44,985 bases of DNA from Treponema sp. (GTDB lineage: Bacteria; Spirochaetota; Spirochaetia; Treponematales; Treponemataceae), in the NCBI GenBank assembly GCA_022510925.1, contig JAFLSO010000014.1, positions 1-44,985 of the forward strand. The letters run 5' to 3'. Below, one piece after another: positions 38,341-44,985 of this stretch; position 1 is the first letter of the stretch; the number at the start of each line of letters is the position of its first letter. The translations under genes were made by a program, and so were the position numbers. The notes under the pieces were generated by a model. It was not told where the DNA came from. It worked only from the letters and a program-made list of their open reading frames with translations, and searched no databases.

Positions 38341-39189
38341 ATGAGTGAATTTTTTGAGACGTTAAGGACATACCTTGAATTTTCTTTTGTCCGCTATGCC
38401 CTGATCACAGGCATTCTGGTATCGCTCTGCTCATCGCTTCTGGGAGTAATCCTTGTGCTAAAAAGATTCTCGTACATCGGTGACGGATTAAGCCATGTGG
38501 CTTTCGGCGCTATGTCCTTAGCGGCGGTGCTAAGGCTCACCAGCAGCATGGCCATTGTCCTTCCGGCCACGGTCATCTGCGCGGTCCTGCTTCTGTGCGG
38601 CGGTCAGAAAAGAAAGATTAAGGGAGACGCAGCAATAGCCATGCTTTCCGTGGGCTCTCTGGCGGCAGGATATCTACTGATGCATATTTTCTCTCCTTCC
38701 ACGAACATCTCCGGCGACGTGTGTGGAACTTTATTCGGCTCCACGTCCATCCTCACGCTCACCAAGGGAGAAGTCATAGCCTCCGCCGTGATGAGCGCCG
38801 TCGTGGTGCTGGTCTATGTCCTCTGCTACAACAGGCTTTTTTCCGTCACGTTTGACGAGACTTTCGCCAAAGCCACAGGCATTCACACAGAATTCTACAA
38901 CCTTCTTCTTGCCGTCATAATCGCGGTAATAATAGTGCTTGCCATGAATTTGGTGGGCTCGCTTCTGATTTCAGCGCTGGTCATTTTTCCCGCGATGAGC
39001 GCGATGCGGCTGTGCAAAAGCTTCAGGCTGGTAACGGTCGTGTCCGCGGTGATTTCCGTTTTCTGCACTTTGGCGGGAATGATCGTCTCCATTATGGCGG
39101 GAACTCCCGTAGGCGCCACCATAGTTCTGGCGGACATAATCATTTTCGCCCTGTGCAGCGCCTGCGGGCTGTGCGTAAAACATAAATAG
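38341..39189 (+). CDS. znuB: Zinc/manganese ABC transporter permease (ABC-3 family)
   Basis: 282 aa, about eight membrane helices. Family hallmarks are KRFSYIGDGLSHVAFGAMSLA (helix 2 region), the GDVCGTLFGS segment, FDETFAKATGIHTEFYN and the NLVGSLLISALVIFPAMSAMRL region, the last typical of ZnuB/MntB. An earlier TTG (38326) is in frame; the ATG at 38341 is used, though the Shine-Dalgarno is weak either way. No binding protein (ZnuA/TroA) is in the operon, so it must be encoded elsewhere. Confidence 0.87.
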   Translation: MSEFFETLRTYLEFSFVRYALITGILVSLCSSLLGVILVLKRFSYIGDGLSHVAFGAMSLAAVLRLTSSMAIVLPATVICAVLLLCGGQKRKIKGDAAIAMLSVGSLAAGYLLMHIFSPSTNISGDVCGTLFGSTSILTLTKGEVIASAVMSAVVVLVYVLCYNRLFSVTFDETFAKATGIHTEFYNLLLAVIIAVIIVLAMNLVGSLLISALVIFPAMSAMRLCKSFRLVTVVSAVISVFCTLAGMIVSIMAGTPVGATIVLADIIIFALCSACGLCVKHK

Positions 39190-39285
39190 CGGGAGCCGTC
39201 CGCACCGCGCGGGATTTAAAACGCACGTCCCGGTATTGGAGAAATCCGCTCCAGAATCATCACGCTGTTTTACTGCCCTAAAAAT

Positions 39286-39314
39286 TTGCGCGCTCTGAGA
39301 ATCCATGCTAGAAT
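39286..39314 (+). promoter_or_regulatory. Promoter of the YihQ-like gene
   Basis: TTGCGC (39286-39291), 17-nt spacer ending in TGC, TAGAAT (39309-39314). GGAG (39326-39329) precedes the ATG at 39337. The 147-bp gap after znuB and this promoter show a separate transcription unit. Confidence 0.55.
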
Positions 39315-39336
39315 AGTGCAGTCTTGGAGCTTTAGA

Positions 39337-41301
39337 ATGTTTGCATTAAGTGACTTAGTAAAAATCCAAATCTACGTGGCGCACGGCGAGCAGAGTTTCC
39401 CCATGAGCCGCGGAAGTTTCAGATACCGCGACAAAATATCTTCCCGTGAGCGCCTGCGCGTCTCCTTAGCGGAGCAGAGCGGCGCCAGCCTGAGCCTTTC
39501 CCTGCACACAGAGAAATACGTGGCCGCCGGAACCATAACGGCATCTTACAGCGGCGGCATGATAACTTTTCGCACAAACATAGACCTTACGTCTTTTCCC
39601 GAGAACATAAACCGCATCTGGATTACTTTTCCGTTCAGCGCGCGTCATTATTACGGCTGTGGGGAGACTTTCAGCAAATTCGACCTTGCGGGGGAGAAAG
39701 TGCGCGTGTGGGTGGCGGAGCATCAGAACGCGGGCCGCATAACAAAAAAAATCCTGCGCTGGAAACTCCGGGGAGCGCGGCCTAAAAAAACGCAGGACTT
39801 CGGCGCGTATGAAAGCTACTATGCTCAGCCCACGGCCGTCACCAGTGACAAGTGGTTCATGCACATCGGCACGGACTGCTACAGCGAATTCGACTTCACT
39901 AAAAAAGACTCCGTTACGGTGCAAATCCGCGAGAACACGGAAATCACGTTCGGCGGCGCGGAGAATTTCCCGGAGCTTTCTGAGAGACTCTCATCGCTTT
40001 TAGGAAGGCAGAGCCCGCTGCCGGACTGGGTTTATGACGGCGTGATTCTAGGGATGCAGACCGGACCTAAGTTCATAGACGAAAAACTTGCGCAGGCAAA
40101 GGAATGCGGCGTTCCGGTGGCAGGAGTGTGGAGCCAGGACTGGTGCGGATGCCGCAAAACAGGATTCGGGTATCAGGTGATGTGGAACTGGCAGGCGGAC
40201 GACAGTCTTTATCCTGATTTAAAAGAGAGAATCTCCGCGTGGAAAAAGGACGGCATAAGATTCCTGGGCTACATAAACCCTTTCATCGCGATAGAGAAAA
40301 ATCTTTATGAAGAGGCGCACGAAAAAGGCTACTGCGTTAAAGACAAAAACGGAAAAGATTATCTGGTCACCATAACCACTTTTCCCGCCAGCATGGTGGA
40401 CCTAACAAATCCCCACGCCTGGGAATGGTACAAGAATCTGATAAAAGAAAATATGATAGGCATAGGAATGGGCGGCTGGATGGCGGACTTCGGCGAGTAT
40501 CTGCCGCCAGACGCCGTGCTTTATTCAGGAGAGGACGCGCAGGCCGTGCACAACAGATGGCCCGCGCTATGGGCAAAGCTTAACAGGGAGGCAATCCGCG
40601 AATGCAACGCTGAGTGCGAGGTGTTTTTCTTTACGCGCGCAGGTTACACCGGAACCATAAAAGAGAGCACCATGATGTGGAACGGAGACCAGCACGTGGA
40701 CTGGAGCATGGACGACGGACTGCCCTCCGTGATTCCTGCAAGCCTTTCCCTGGCAATGAGCGGATACACACTGACGCATTCTGACGCCGGCGGCTACACC
40801 ACCGTCATGCAGATGACCAGGGGCAAGGAGCTTTTGATGCGCTGGGAAGAGATGAGCGCGTTCAGCCCGCTGCTGCGCACCCACGAGGGAAACCAGCCCT
40901 TAAGGAACGTGCAGGCATATTCTAGCACGGAGCTTCTGAATCATCTGGCGCGCTGCGCAAGGCTTCACACAGCACTGAAGCCCTATCTCCTTGAATGCCA
41001 GAAAAGCGCCGCAGAGAAAGGCATTCCCGTGATGCGCCCGCTGTTCTATCATTATGACGAGCCAAAGGCCTATGAGGAAAGCTATGAGTATCTTTTAGGC
41101 AGAAGCATTCTTGTGGCGCCTGTCTTGGAGGAGCATGCGGACAAGCGCACCGTGTACCTTCCGGATGACAAATGGATTCACCTGTGGACGGGCGATGAGT
41201 ATTCTGGCGGAACTTTCACAGTGGAGGCCCCCGTGGGAAAAATTCCTGTGTTTGTACAGAAATCCGCATGGCCCGCGCTGCATTCCCTCGGCAGTCTCTG
41301 A
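39337..41301 (+). CDS. yihQ: GH31 sulfoquinovosidase-like enzyme (YihQ family)
   Basis: 654 aa, cytoplasmic. It matches E. coli YihQ (from memory) along its length at a constant offset of 21: nucleophile Asp384 in GWMADFGEYLP, acid/base Asp451 in MMWNGDQHVDW, Gln241 (LGMQ), Gln267 (SQDW), Trp283 (VMWNW) and Tyr487 (GGYTT). These correspond to YihQ Asp405, Asp472, Gln262, Gln288, Trp304 and Tyr508. The C-terminus (LGRSILVAPV, WTGDEYSGG) is also alike. YihQ frees sulfoquinovose from plant sulfolipid glycosides. The sulfonate-binding Arg301 is replaced by Gln280, so substrate use may differ. The start is set by GGAG. Confidence 0.85.
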   Translation: MFALSDLVKIQIYVAHGEQSFPMSRGSFRYRDKISSRERLRVSLAEQSGASLSLSLHTEKYVAAGTITASYSGGMITFRTNIDLTSFPENINRIWITFPFSARHYYGCGETFSKFDLAGEKVRVWVAEHQNAGRITKKILRWKLRGARPKKTQDFGAYESYYAQPTAVTSDKWFMHIGTDCYSEFDFTKKDSVTVQIRENTEITFGGAENFPELSERLSSLLGRQSPLPDWVYDGVILGMQTGPKFIDEKLAQAKECGVPVAGVWSQDWCGCRKTGFGYQVMWNWQADDSLYPDLKERISAWKKDGIRFLGYINPFIAIEKNLYEEAHEKGYCVKDKNGKDYLVTITTFPASMVDLTNPHAWEWYKNLIKENMIGIGMGGWMADFGEYLPPDAVLYSGEDAQAVHNRWPALWAKLNREAIRECNAECEVFFFTRAGYTGTIKESTMMWNGDQHVDWSMDDGLPSVIPASLSLAMSGYTLTHSDAGGYTTVMQMTRGKELLMRWEEMSAFSPLLRTHEGNQPLRNVQAYSSTELLNHLARCARLHTALKPYLLECQKSAAEKGIPVMRPLFYHYDEPKAYEESYEYLLGRSILVAPVLEEHADKRTVYLPDDKWIHLWTGDEYSGGTFTVEAPVGKIPVFVQKSAWPALHSLGSL

Positions 41302-41313
41302 GCGATTTTTAGT

Positions 41314-41358
41314 TTGCAGGTATAAAAAATCCATGATATAGTGATAGTGTCACTATCA
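41314..41358 (+). promoter_or_regulatory. Promoter and palindromic operator of the sugar symporter gene
   Basis: TTGCAG (41314-41319), 17-nt spacer ending in TGA, TATAGT (41337-41342). The perfect 17-bp palindrome TGATAGTG-T-CACTATCA (41342-41358) starts at the last base of the -10 and covers the transcription start. It differs from the operator at 32741 in its inner bases, although both have outer TGAT/ATCA. Confidence 0.75.
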
Positions 41359-41401
41359 GAAGGTCGCGCGTTTCCGGCCGCCATTCAAACAAGGAGATTT
41401 T

Positions 41402-42793
41402 ATGGGAAAGAAAGAGAGGACAGGCATTTTAGGTGCCAGAGAGATTTTTGGTTACGCCATAGGAGACACGGGCGGAGTGCTTGCGTTCGGCACAATCGGC
41501 TCTTTCCTGCAGATGTTCTATACGGACGTACTGCACATCTCGCTGGGAAAAATCACGATTCTGATGCTTGTGGCCCGCATCTGGGACGCCATAAACGATC
41601 CTCTGTGCGGAATGATTATAGACAGGCAGAAACCCACCCGGCACGGAAGGTTCCGCCCGTACATATTCCTGTTCAGCATCCCCATGGCGCTGGCGTTCGT
41701 CCTTATGTTCTGGAAAATTCCGGGACTGAACGAAAACCAGTATCTGGCCTTTGCCTACATCACATACATCCTTTACGGAATGCTTTACACCGCGGTGAAC
41801 GTGCCCTACGGCTCGCTGGCATCCGTTATGACAGATGACAGAAGGGAGCGCTCCACCCTTTCCGTGGCGCGCTCGCTGGGCTCCGGCATAGGCTCGCTTC
41901 CGGGAAGAATACTGCTTCCCATGCTTGTGTATTCCGCGGCGGAGAACGGCTCCAAATATCTGGACTCCACAAAGCTTTTCTGGGCGGTGGCGCTCATGGC
42001 GGGATGCATGGTGCTGATTTACTTTATAAGCTTCAGGCTGACCAAAGAGAATTTCGCTCCGCCCCCGCAGGAAAACCAGCACGTGGGAAAAACAGTGCTT
42101 CATCTGGCAAAGAACAGGCCGTTCGTGACATTATGCATAGCGGCCCTTCTTCTGCTTGCAGGAGACATGTACACCCTTACCGCGATGAACTATCTCTTTA
42201 AGAACTATTTTGAGAAGCCCGGCCTTTTCGCGCTTATCACGGTGGCAAACTATCTTCCCATGCTTCTTATAATTCCATTCAGCGGAAAGCTTGTGATGCG
42301 GTTCGGGAAAAAAGCGCTCTGCTCGTTCGGAAGCATTTTCGCCGCGGCGGCATATCTGATAATGTTCGTCCTGCACACGCACAATCCGTATCTGTTCCTT
42401 GCGCTTAACATCATCGCCGGTTTCGGTGTCTCATTCTTTACCCTGGAAGTCTGGGCCATGGTGAACGACGTCATAGACTGGCACGAGAAACTGAGCGGAA
42501 GGCGGGAAGAGGCCACCACGTTCGCGAGCTTCACTTTCTTCCGCAAGCTGGGGCAGACTCTGGCAGGAACATGCGCGCCGCTTGCCATGGCGGCGGTGGG
42601 CTACTCTACGGCGGCAGGCATTGTGGAGCAGACGGACTCCGTGAACTTAGGCCTCTACAACATATCCACTCTGGTTCCGTTCCTGATGTACGCGGTGATG
42701 TTCCTGGTCCTGCAGTTCGGATATCCGCTTGATAAAAACAAAGTGGACGCCCTGAAAGCGGAGCTGCACGCGCGCCGCGGGCAGAATTCATAA
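41402..42793 (+). CDS. GPH-family sugar:cation symporter (MFS), YihO/YihP-like
   Basis: 463 aa with about 12 membrane helices. The glycoside-pentoside-hexuronide family features are clear: the N-terminal FGYAIGDTGGVLAFGTIGSFLQMFYTD, the helix 2-3 loop ARIWDAINDPLCGMIIDRQKPTRHGRFRPYI, and VNVPYGSLASVMTDDRRERSTLSVAR. The family includes YihO and YihP of the sulfoquinovose operon as well as MelB. It follows the YihQ-like gene and has its own operator-controlled promoter, so it probably imports the glycoside that enzyme cleaves. AAGGAG precedes the ATG. Confidence 0.87.
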   Translation: MGKKERTGILGAREIFGYAIGDTGGVLAFGTIGSFLQMFYTDVLHISLGKITILMLVARIWDAINDPLCGMIIDRQKPTRHGRFRPYIFLFSIPMALAFVLMFWKIPGLNENQYLAFAYITYILYGMLYTAVNVPYGSLASVMTDDRRERSTLSVARSLGSGIGSLPGRILLPMLVYSAAENGSKYLDSTKLFWAVALMAGCMVLIYFISFRLTKENFAPPPQENQHVGKTVLHLAKNRPFVTLCIAALLLLAGDMYTLTAMNYLFKNYFEKPGLFALITVANYLPMLLIIPFSGKLVMRFGKKALCSFGSIFAAAAYLIMFVLHTHNPYLFLALNIIAGFGVSFFTLEVWAMVNDVIDWHEKLSGRREEATTFASFTFFRKLGQTLAGTCAPLAMAAVGYSTAAGIVEQTDSVNLGLYNISTLVPFLMYAVMFLVLQFGYPLDKNKVDALKAELHARRGQNS

Positions 42794-42824
42794 AACAGTT
42801 TCCGGGCGGGAAAGAGCCGGGGCA

Positions 42825-42910
42825 CTTACGCCCGATGCGGAGGGCGCCTGCGGTGCGGAGCACTGGAGCCGGAAGGCGGAACCCGCAGCAGCGGGGGCTC
42901 AGGCGGAGCG
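42825..42910 (+). repeat. Dispersed stem-loop repeat, copy D (diverged)
   Basis: Starts CTTACGCCCGATGCGGAGG like the other copies. The middle differs (GGTGCGGAGCACTGGAGCC) and the last hairpin is CCCGC-AGCA-GCGGG. It lies between the convergent symporter and YitT genes and may also terminate transcription. Confidence 0.7.
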
Positions 42911-42986
42911 CGTGTTTTCAGGGACAACGCCCTGTGCCTTAAAAAAATTCCGTCCGGAAATTCCCCTTCCGTGCCCGGCTTGTCCG

Positions 42987-43844
42987 CTAGTCCTGCTTTT
43001 TCATGATAAAGTTACCCTTCAGCATTTTGGTCTGCAAGATGTTCACGAATGCCGAGGGGTCGATTTTTTTTATGGAGCGCAGGAGCTTCTCCTCCTCATC
43101 GGCGGAGACCACCGTGTAGAGCATTTTCCGCTCCGCGCCCTGATAGCAGCCGTTGCCTGTAAAAAGCGTGGCGTCATGCCCTGTGACCTCGCGTATCATT
43201 CTCACAATATCGTCGGTTTTTTCCGTTATAATCAGCAGGGTGGATTTCTGGTAACGTTTATACAATGTGTTCAGAATCTGCGTGCTCACAAACTGAAAGA
43301 TGATTGAGTACAGCGCGCGGCTCCATCCGAAAAGCAGTCCGAACACGGCGAGTATGACCACGTTGAACATGAAAATCTCGTTCCAAATGCTGCGTCCGGT
43401 TTTCTCTGAGACGTAGATGGAGATGAGGTCCGTGCCGCCGCTGGTGGCTCCCGCAAGAAGGCACAGGCTTATGGCGCCGCCGCTGACTATTCCGCCGAAA
43501 ATCGTGCAGAGCATAACCTCGTCAGTAACGGGAAGTCCGGGAATCAGGTCCGTGAAAAGTCCTGACGCGATTATCGCCCACACGGAAAGCAGCGTGAAGC
43601 GTTTTCCCACGTAACGGAAGCACATGACCGCCGGCACAAGGTTAAGCGCCCAGTAAAACACCACGAACGGAATTCTCACGTGCAGGAATTTTAGGAACAC
43701 TTCCTGAAGCAGAAGAGAGATGCCGGTAAAACCTCCGGGAAGGAGCCCTGCGGTATGGACAAAAGTGTTCAGGTTCAGGGCGATGAGCAGCGCGCCCAGA
43801 GTGACTAAAACAAAACGGAAAAAAAGTCTTACGGTATCTTTCAT
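42987..43844 (-). CDS. YitT family membrane protein (YitT + DUF2179)
   Basis: 285 aa. The N-terminal 200 residues have five or six helices with the family motifs NTFVHTAGLLPGGFTGISLLL and LCLLAGATSGGTDLI. The C-terminal 80 residues are the soluble DUF2179 domain (TLLIITEKTDDIVRMI, GATLFTGNGCYQG-like HDATLFTGNGCYQG, LYTVVSADE). Function is unknown, but it is widespread in Firmicutes and Treponema. The ATG at 43844 is exactly 6 nt after TATAAT (minus strand 43851-43856), so the mRNA is probably leaderless. Confidence 0.88.
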   Translation of the reverse strand: MKDTVRLFFRFVLVTLGALLIALNLNTFVHTAGLLPGGFTGISLLLQEVFLKFLHVRIPFVVFYWALNLVPAVMCFRYVGKRFTLLSVWAIIASGLFTDLIPGLPVTDEVMLCTIFGGIVSGGAISLCLLAGATSGGTDLISIYVSEKTGRSIWNEIFMFNVVILAVFGLLFGWSRALYSIIFQFVSTQILNTLYKRYQKSTLLIITEKTDDIVRMIREVTGHDATLFTGNGCYQGAERKMLYTVVSADEEEKLLRSIKKIDPSAFVNILQTKMLKGNFIMKKQD

Positions 43845-43850
43845 GCCGAC

Positions 43851-43856
43851 ATTATA
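43851..43856 (-). promoter_or_regulatory. -10 box of leaderless yitT-type gene
   Basis: TATAAT on the minus strand, 6 nt from the ATG at 43844. No good -35 is seen. Confidence 0.5.
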
Positions 43857-43945
43857 ATTGATTTTTATGATTTAGACTATACAGGCGAATTCGCGGAAGA
43901 TGATTTTCAGGCCAAAGACCCGCCCAAATCCGCCCCGGGAATCAT

Positions 43946-43974
43946 TTTACATAAATCCGTAAATCTGATATTAT
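43946..43974 (+). promoter_or_regulatory. Leaderless promoter of the PHP phosphatase gene
   Basis: TTTACA (43946-43951), 17-nt spacer ending in TGA, TATTAT (43969-43974), then 6 nt to the ATG at 43981. It is the cleanest example of the layout in the window. Confidence 0.7.
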
Positions 43975-43980
43975 AACGCC

Positions 43981-44781
43981 ATGAGACCCATCTCGAATTT
44001 TCATACGCATACGGAGCTCTGCCATCACGCCACGGGAGTCGCGCAGGATTACGCCATGCAGGCCGCCCTGGACGGATGCGCCGCGCTGGGTTTCAGCGAC
44101 CATTGCCCGTATCCTGAATCTTTTGATGACGCCTGGCCCGCTATACGCATGAGCACGGAGGAGGTGCCCCTGTATCTGCGGCAGATTGAGAAAGCAAAGG
44201 AGAATTCCCCCTTCCCCGTTTTCACTGGGTTCGAGTGCGAGTGGGATGCCCGCTATAAATCCTGGTATCAGGATGAGCTTATGGGAGCTTACGGAGCGGA
44301 GTATCTGATTCTAGGCCCGCACTGGGTAACTCTGAACGGAGGCGCCCGGCATGTTTACTGCCCTAACATAGAGAATAACGCGGATTTAAACCGCTACATA
44401 GATCAGACCATAGACGGAATGCGGAGCGGGCTTTTTGCGTTCCTGGCGCACCCGGATCTTTTCATGAGCGGCCACCGTGAGTGGGATGACCAGGCGCAAA
44501 GCTGCTCGCTCGCCATCATAGACGCGGCGCTGGACTTAAATCTTCCGCTTGAGATAAACGGGCTGGGCAGCACAAGGGAACCGCTCAGAACAGAGCGGGG
44601 AATGCGTTACCAGTATCCCTATGTGGAATTCTGGGAGCTTGCCGCGCAGAAAGGCGCCAGGGTAATATGCAGCTCTGACGCGCACGCGCCGGAGCATGTG
44701 ATATTAAACGCCTGGCGCGCCAGGGATTTCGCGCTAAGGTTCGGCTTTACCCCACTGGAATTCCCGGACGGCTTATTATAA
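43981..44781 (+). CDS. PHP-domain phosphatase (histidinol-phosphatase HisJ/HisK-like)
   Basis: 266 aa. The PHP metal-binding motifs are NFHTHTELCHH (6-16), FSDHCPYP (38-45), GFECEWD (about 81-87), AHPDLF (about 156-161) and the C-terminal SSDAHAPEH. HisK-type enzymes dephosphorylate histidinol phosphate in histidine synthesis. The call rests on the family pattern; other PHP phosphoesterases are possible, and no his genes are adjacent. The ATG is 6 nt after a -10 box. Confidence 0.85.
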   Translation: MRPISNFHTHTELCHHATGVAQDYAMQAALDGCAALGFSDHCPYPESFDDAWPAIRMSTEEVPLYLRQIEKAKENSPFPVFTGFECEWDARYKSWYQDELMGAYGAEYLILGPHWVTLNGGARHVYCPNIENNADLNRYIDQTIDGMRSGLFAFLAHPDLFMSGHREWDDQAQSCSLAIIDAALDLNLPLEINGLGSTREPLRTERGMRYQYPYVEFWELAAQKGARVICSSDAHAPEHVILNAWRARDFALRFGFTPLEFPDGLL

Positions 44782-44816
44782 AAAAATACGCCATTGTTTT
44801 TTGCTTGTATTTTATA

Positions 44817-44822
44817 TATAAT
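44817..44822 (+). promoter_or_regulatory. Promoter of the terminal lipoprotein gene
   Basis: TTGTTT (44794-44799), 17-nt spacer, TATAAT (44817-44822), giving a leader of about 17 nt. Confidence 0.5.
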
Positions 44823-44845
44823 GCTTGGTAACATAAAAGATAAAA

Positions 44846-44985
44846 ATGAAAACTCGTCGCCTTGCTTCTTTTTGTTCTGCTCTCGTGTTACTGCTTCTGG
44901 CATCCTGCGACACCTCGTTCATGTACAAGTCGGACGGCTCGCTTGAAAAACTCAAACAGAAAACCACCATTCAGACTTTCGATCA
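44846..44985 (+). CDS. Lipoprotein, N-terminal fragment (cut by window edge)
   Basis: 46 codons visible. MKTRRLASFCSALVLLLLASC is a lipoprotein signal peptide with lipobox LASC; the mature part starts DTSFMYKSDGSLEKLKQK. The family cannot be judged from this piece. Confidence 0.7.
   Translation, partial: MKTRRLASFCSALVLLLLASCDTSFMYKSDGSLEKLKQKTTIQTFD

Noticed and set aside
1-44985. CRISPR array, insertion sequence or integrated phage
   Set aside because: No regularly spaced repeats, transposase, integrase, capsid or terminase sequences were found in any gene read here.

Overview
The window most resembles a host-associated (gut or rumen type) Treponema of roughly 50 % GC. The clearest lineage marker is a P83/100-family antigen (2928-4358), a spirochaete family. 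Supporting signs are the many lipoprotein and periplasmic coiled-coil proteins, an anaerobic sugar-fermenting gene set, and a poly-G tract inside a promoter, as known for Treponema tpr genes. No tRNA, rRNA, insertion sequence, prophage or CRISPR array was seen.

Layout. 1-9654: housekeeping and envelope genes (partial pyruvate kinase, SppA-like protease, orphan ABC ATPase, PrsW protease), then a leftward nitroreductase / OLD-type nuclease / P83 operon, a leftward threonine-aldolase operon, a YjbR protein and glutamyl-Q tRNA(Asp) synthetase. 9655-13297: S1-domain protein, dCMP deaminase, orphan ATP-grasp ligase. 13401-18462: alpha-glucan use (GH13_20 neopullulanase, GH31 alpha-glucosidase, AraC regulator). 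18449-22333: Rsm22-type protein, Hsp33, and a PadR / HAAS-DUF4097 / PspC envelope-stress operon. 22654-27457: operon of a coiled-coil beta-rich envelope protein, an LPP20-like lipoprotein and a DUF763 protein. 27430-29128: a leader peptide with an overlapping intrinsic terminator, followed by a half-length carB. 29216-32612: precorrin-2 dehydrogenase-like protein, iron alcohol dehydrogenase, MetQ, and a lipoprotein behind a poly-G promoter. 32776-42793: a probable sulfosugar gene set (beta-hydroxyacid dehydrogenase, TauE/SafE exporter, fucose-isomerase-like protein, ROK regulator, YihQ-like GH31 enzyme, GPH sugar symporter), interrupted by a Fur-type regulator with znuCB. 42987-44985: YitT protein, PHP phosphatase, partial lipoprotein.

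The most notable observations are these. (1) A pyrBI-like, probably UTP-sensitive attenuator lies upstream of carB: promoter, leaderless 29-codon ORF, U-run, and a perfect terminator inside the ORF. (2) That carB encodes only the N-terminal half of the large subunit. (3) A sulfoquinovose-type cluster occurs in a spirochaete; its YihQ-like enzyme keeps most substrate-contact residues but has Gln where E. coli YihQ has the sulfonate-binding Arg301. (4) A recurring promoter layout places the -10 hexamer exactly or nearly 6 nt before the start codon, implying leaderless mRNAs for many genes. (5) A consensus TTGACA/TATAAT promoter has a G8 tract in its 17-bp spacer, suggesting phase variation. (6) There are two families of dispersed repeats, one stem-loop rich and about 60-85 bp, the other a short AACGTT-type word.

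All functional calls come from reading the translated sequence and remembered family features; no database search was run.
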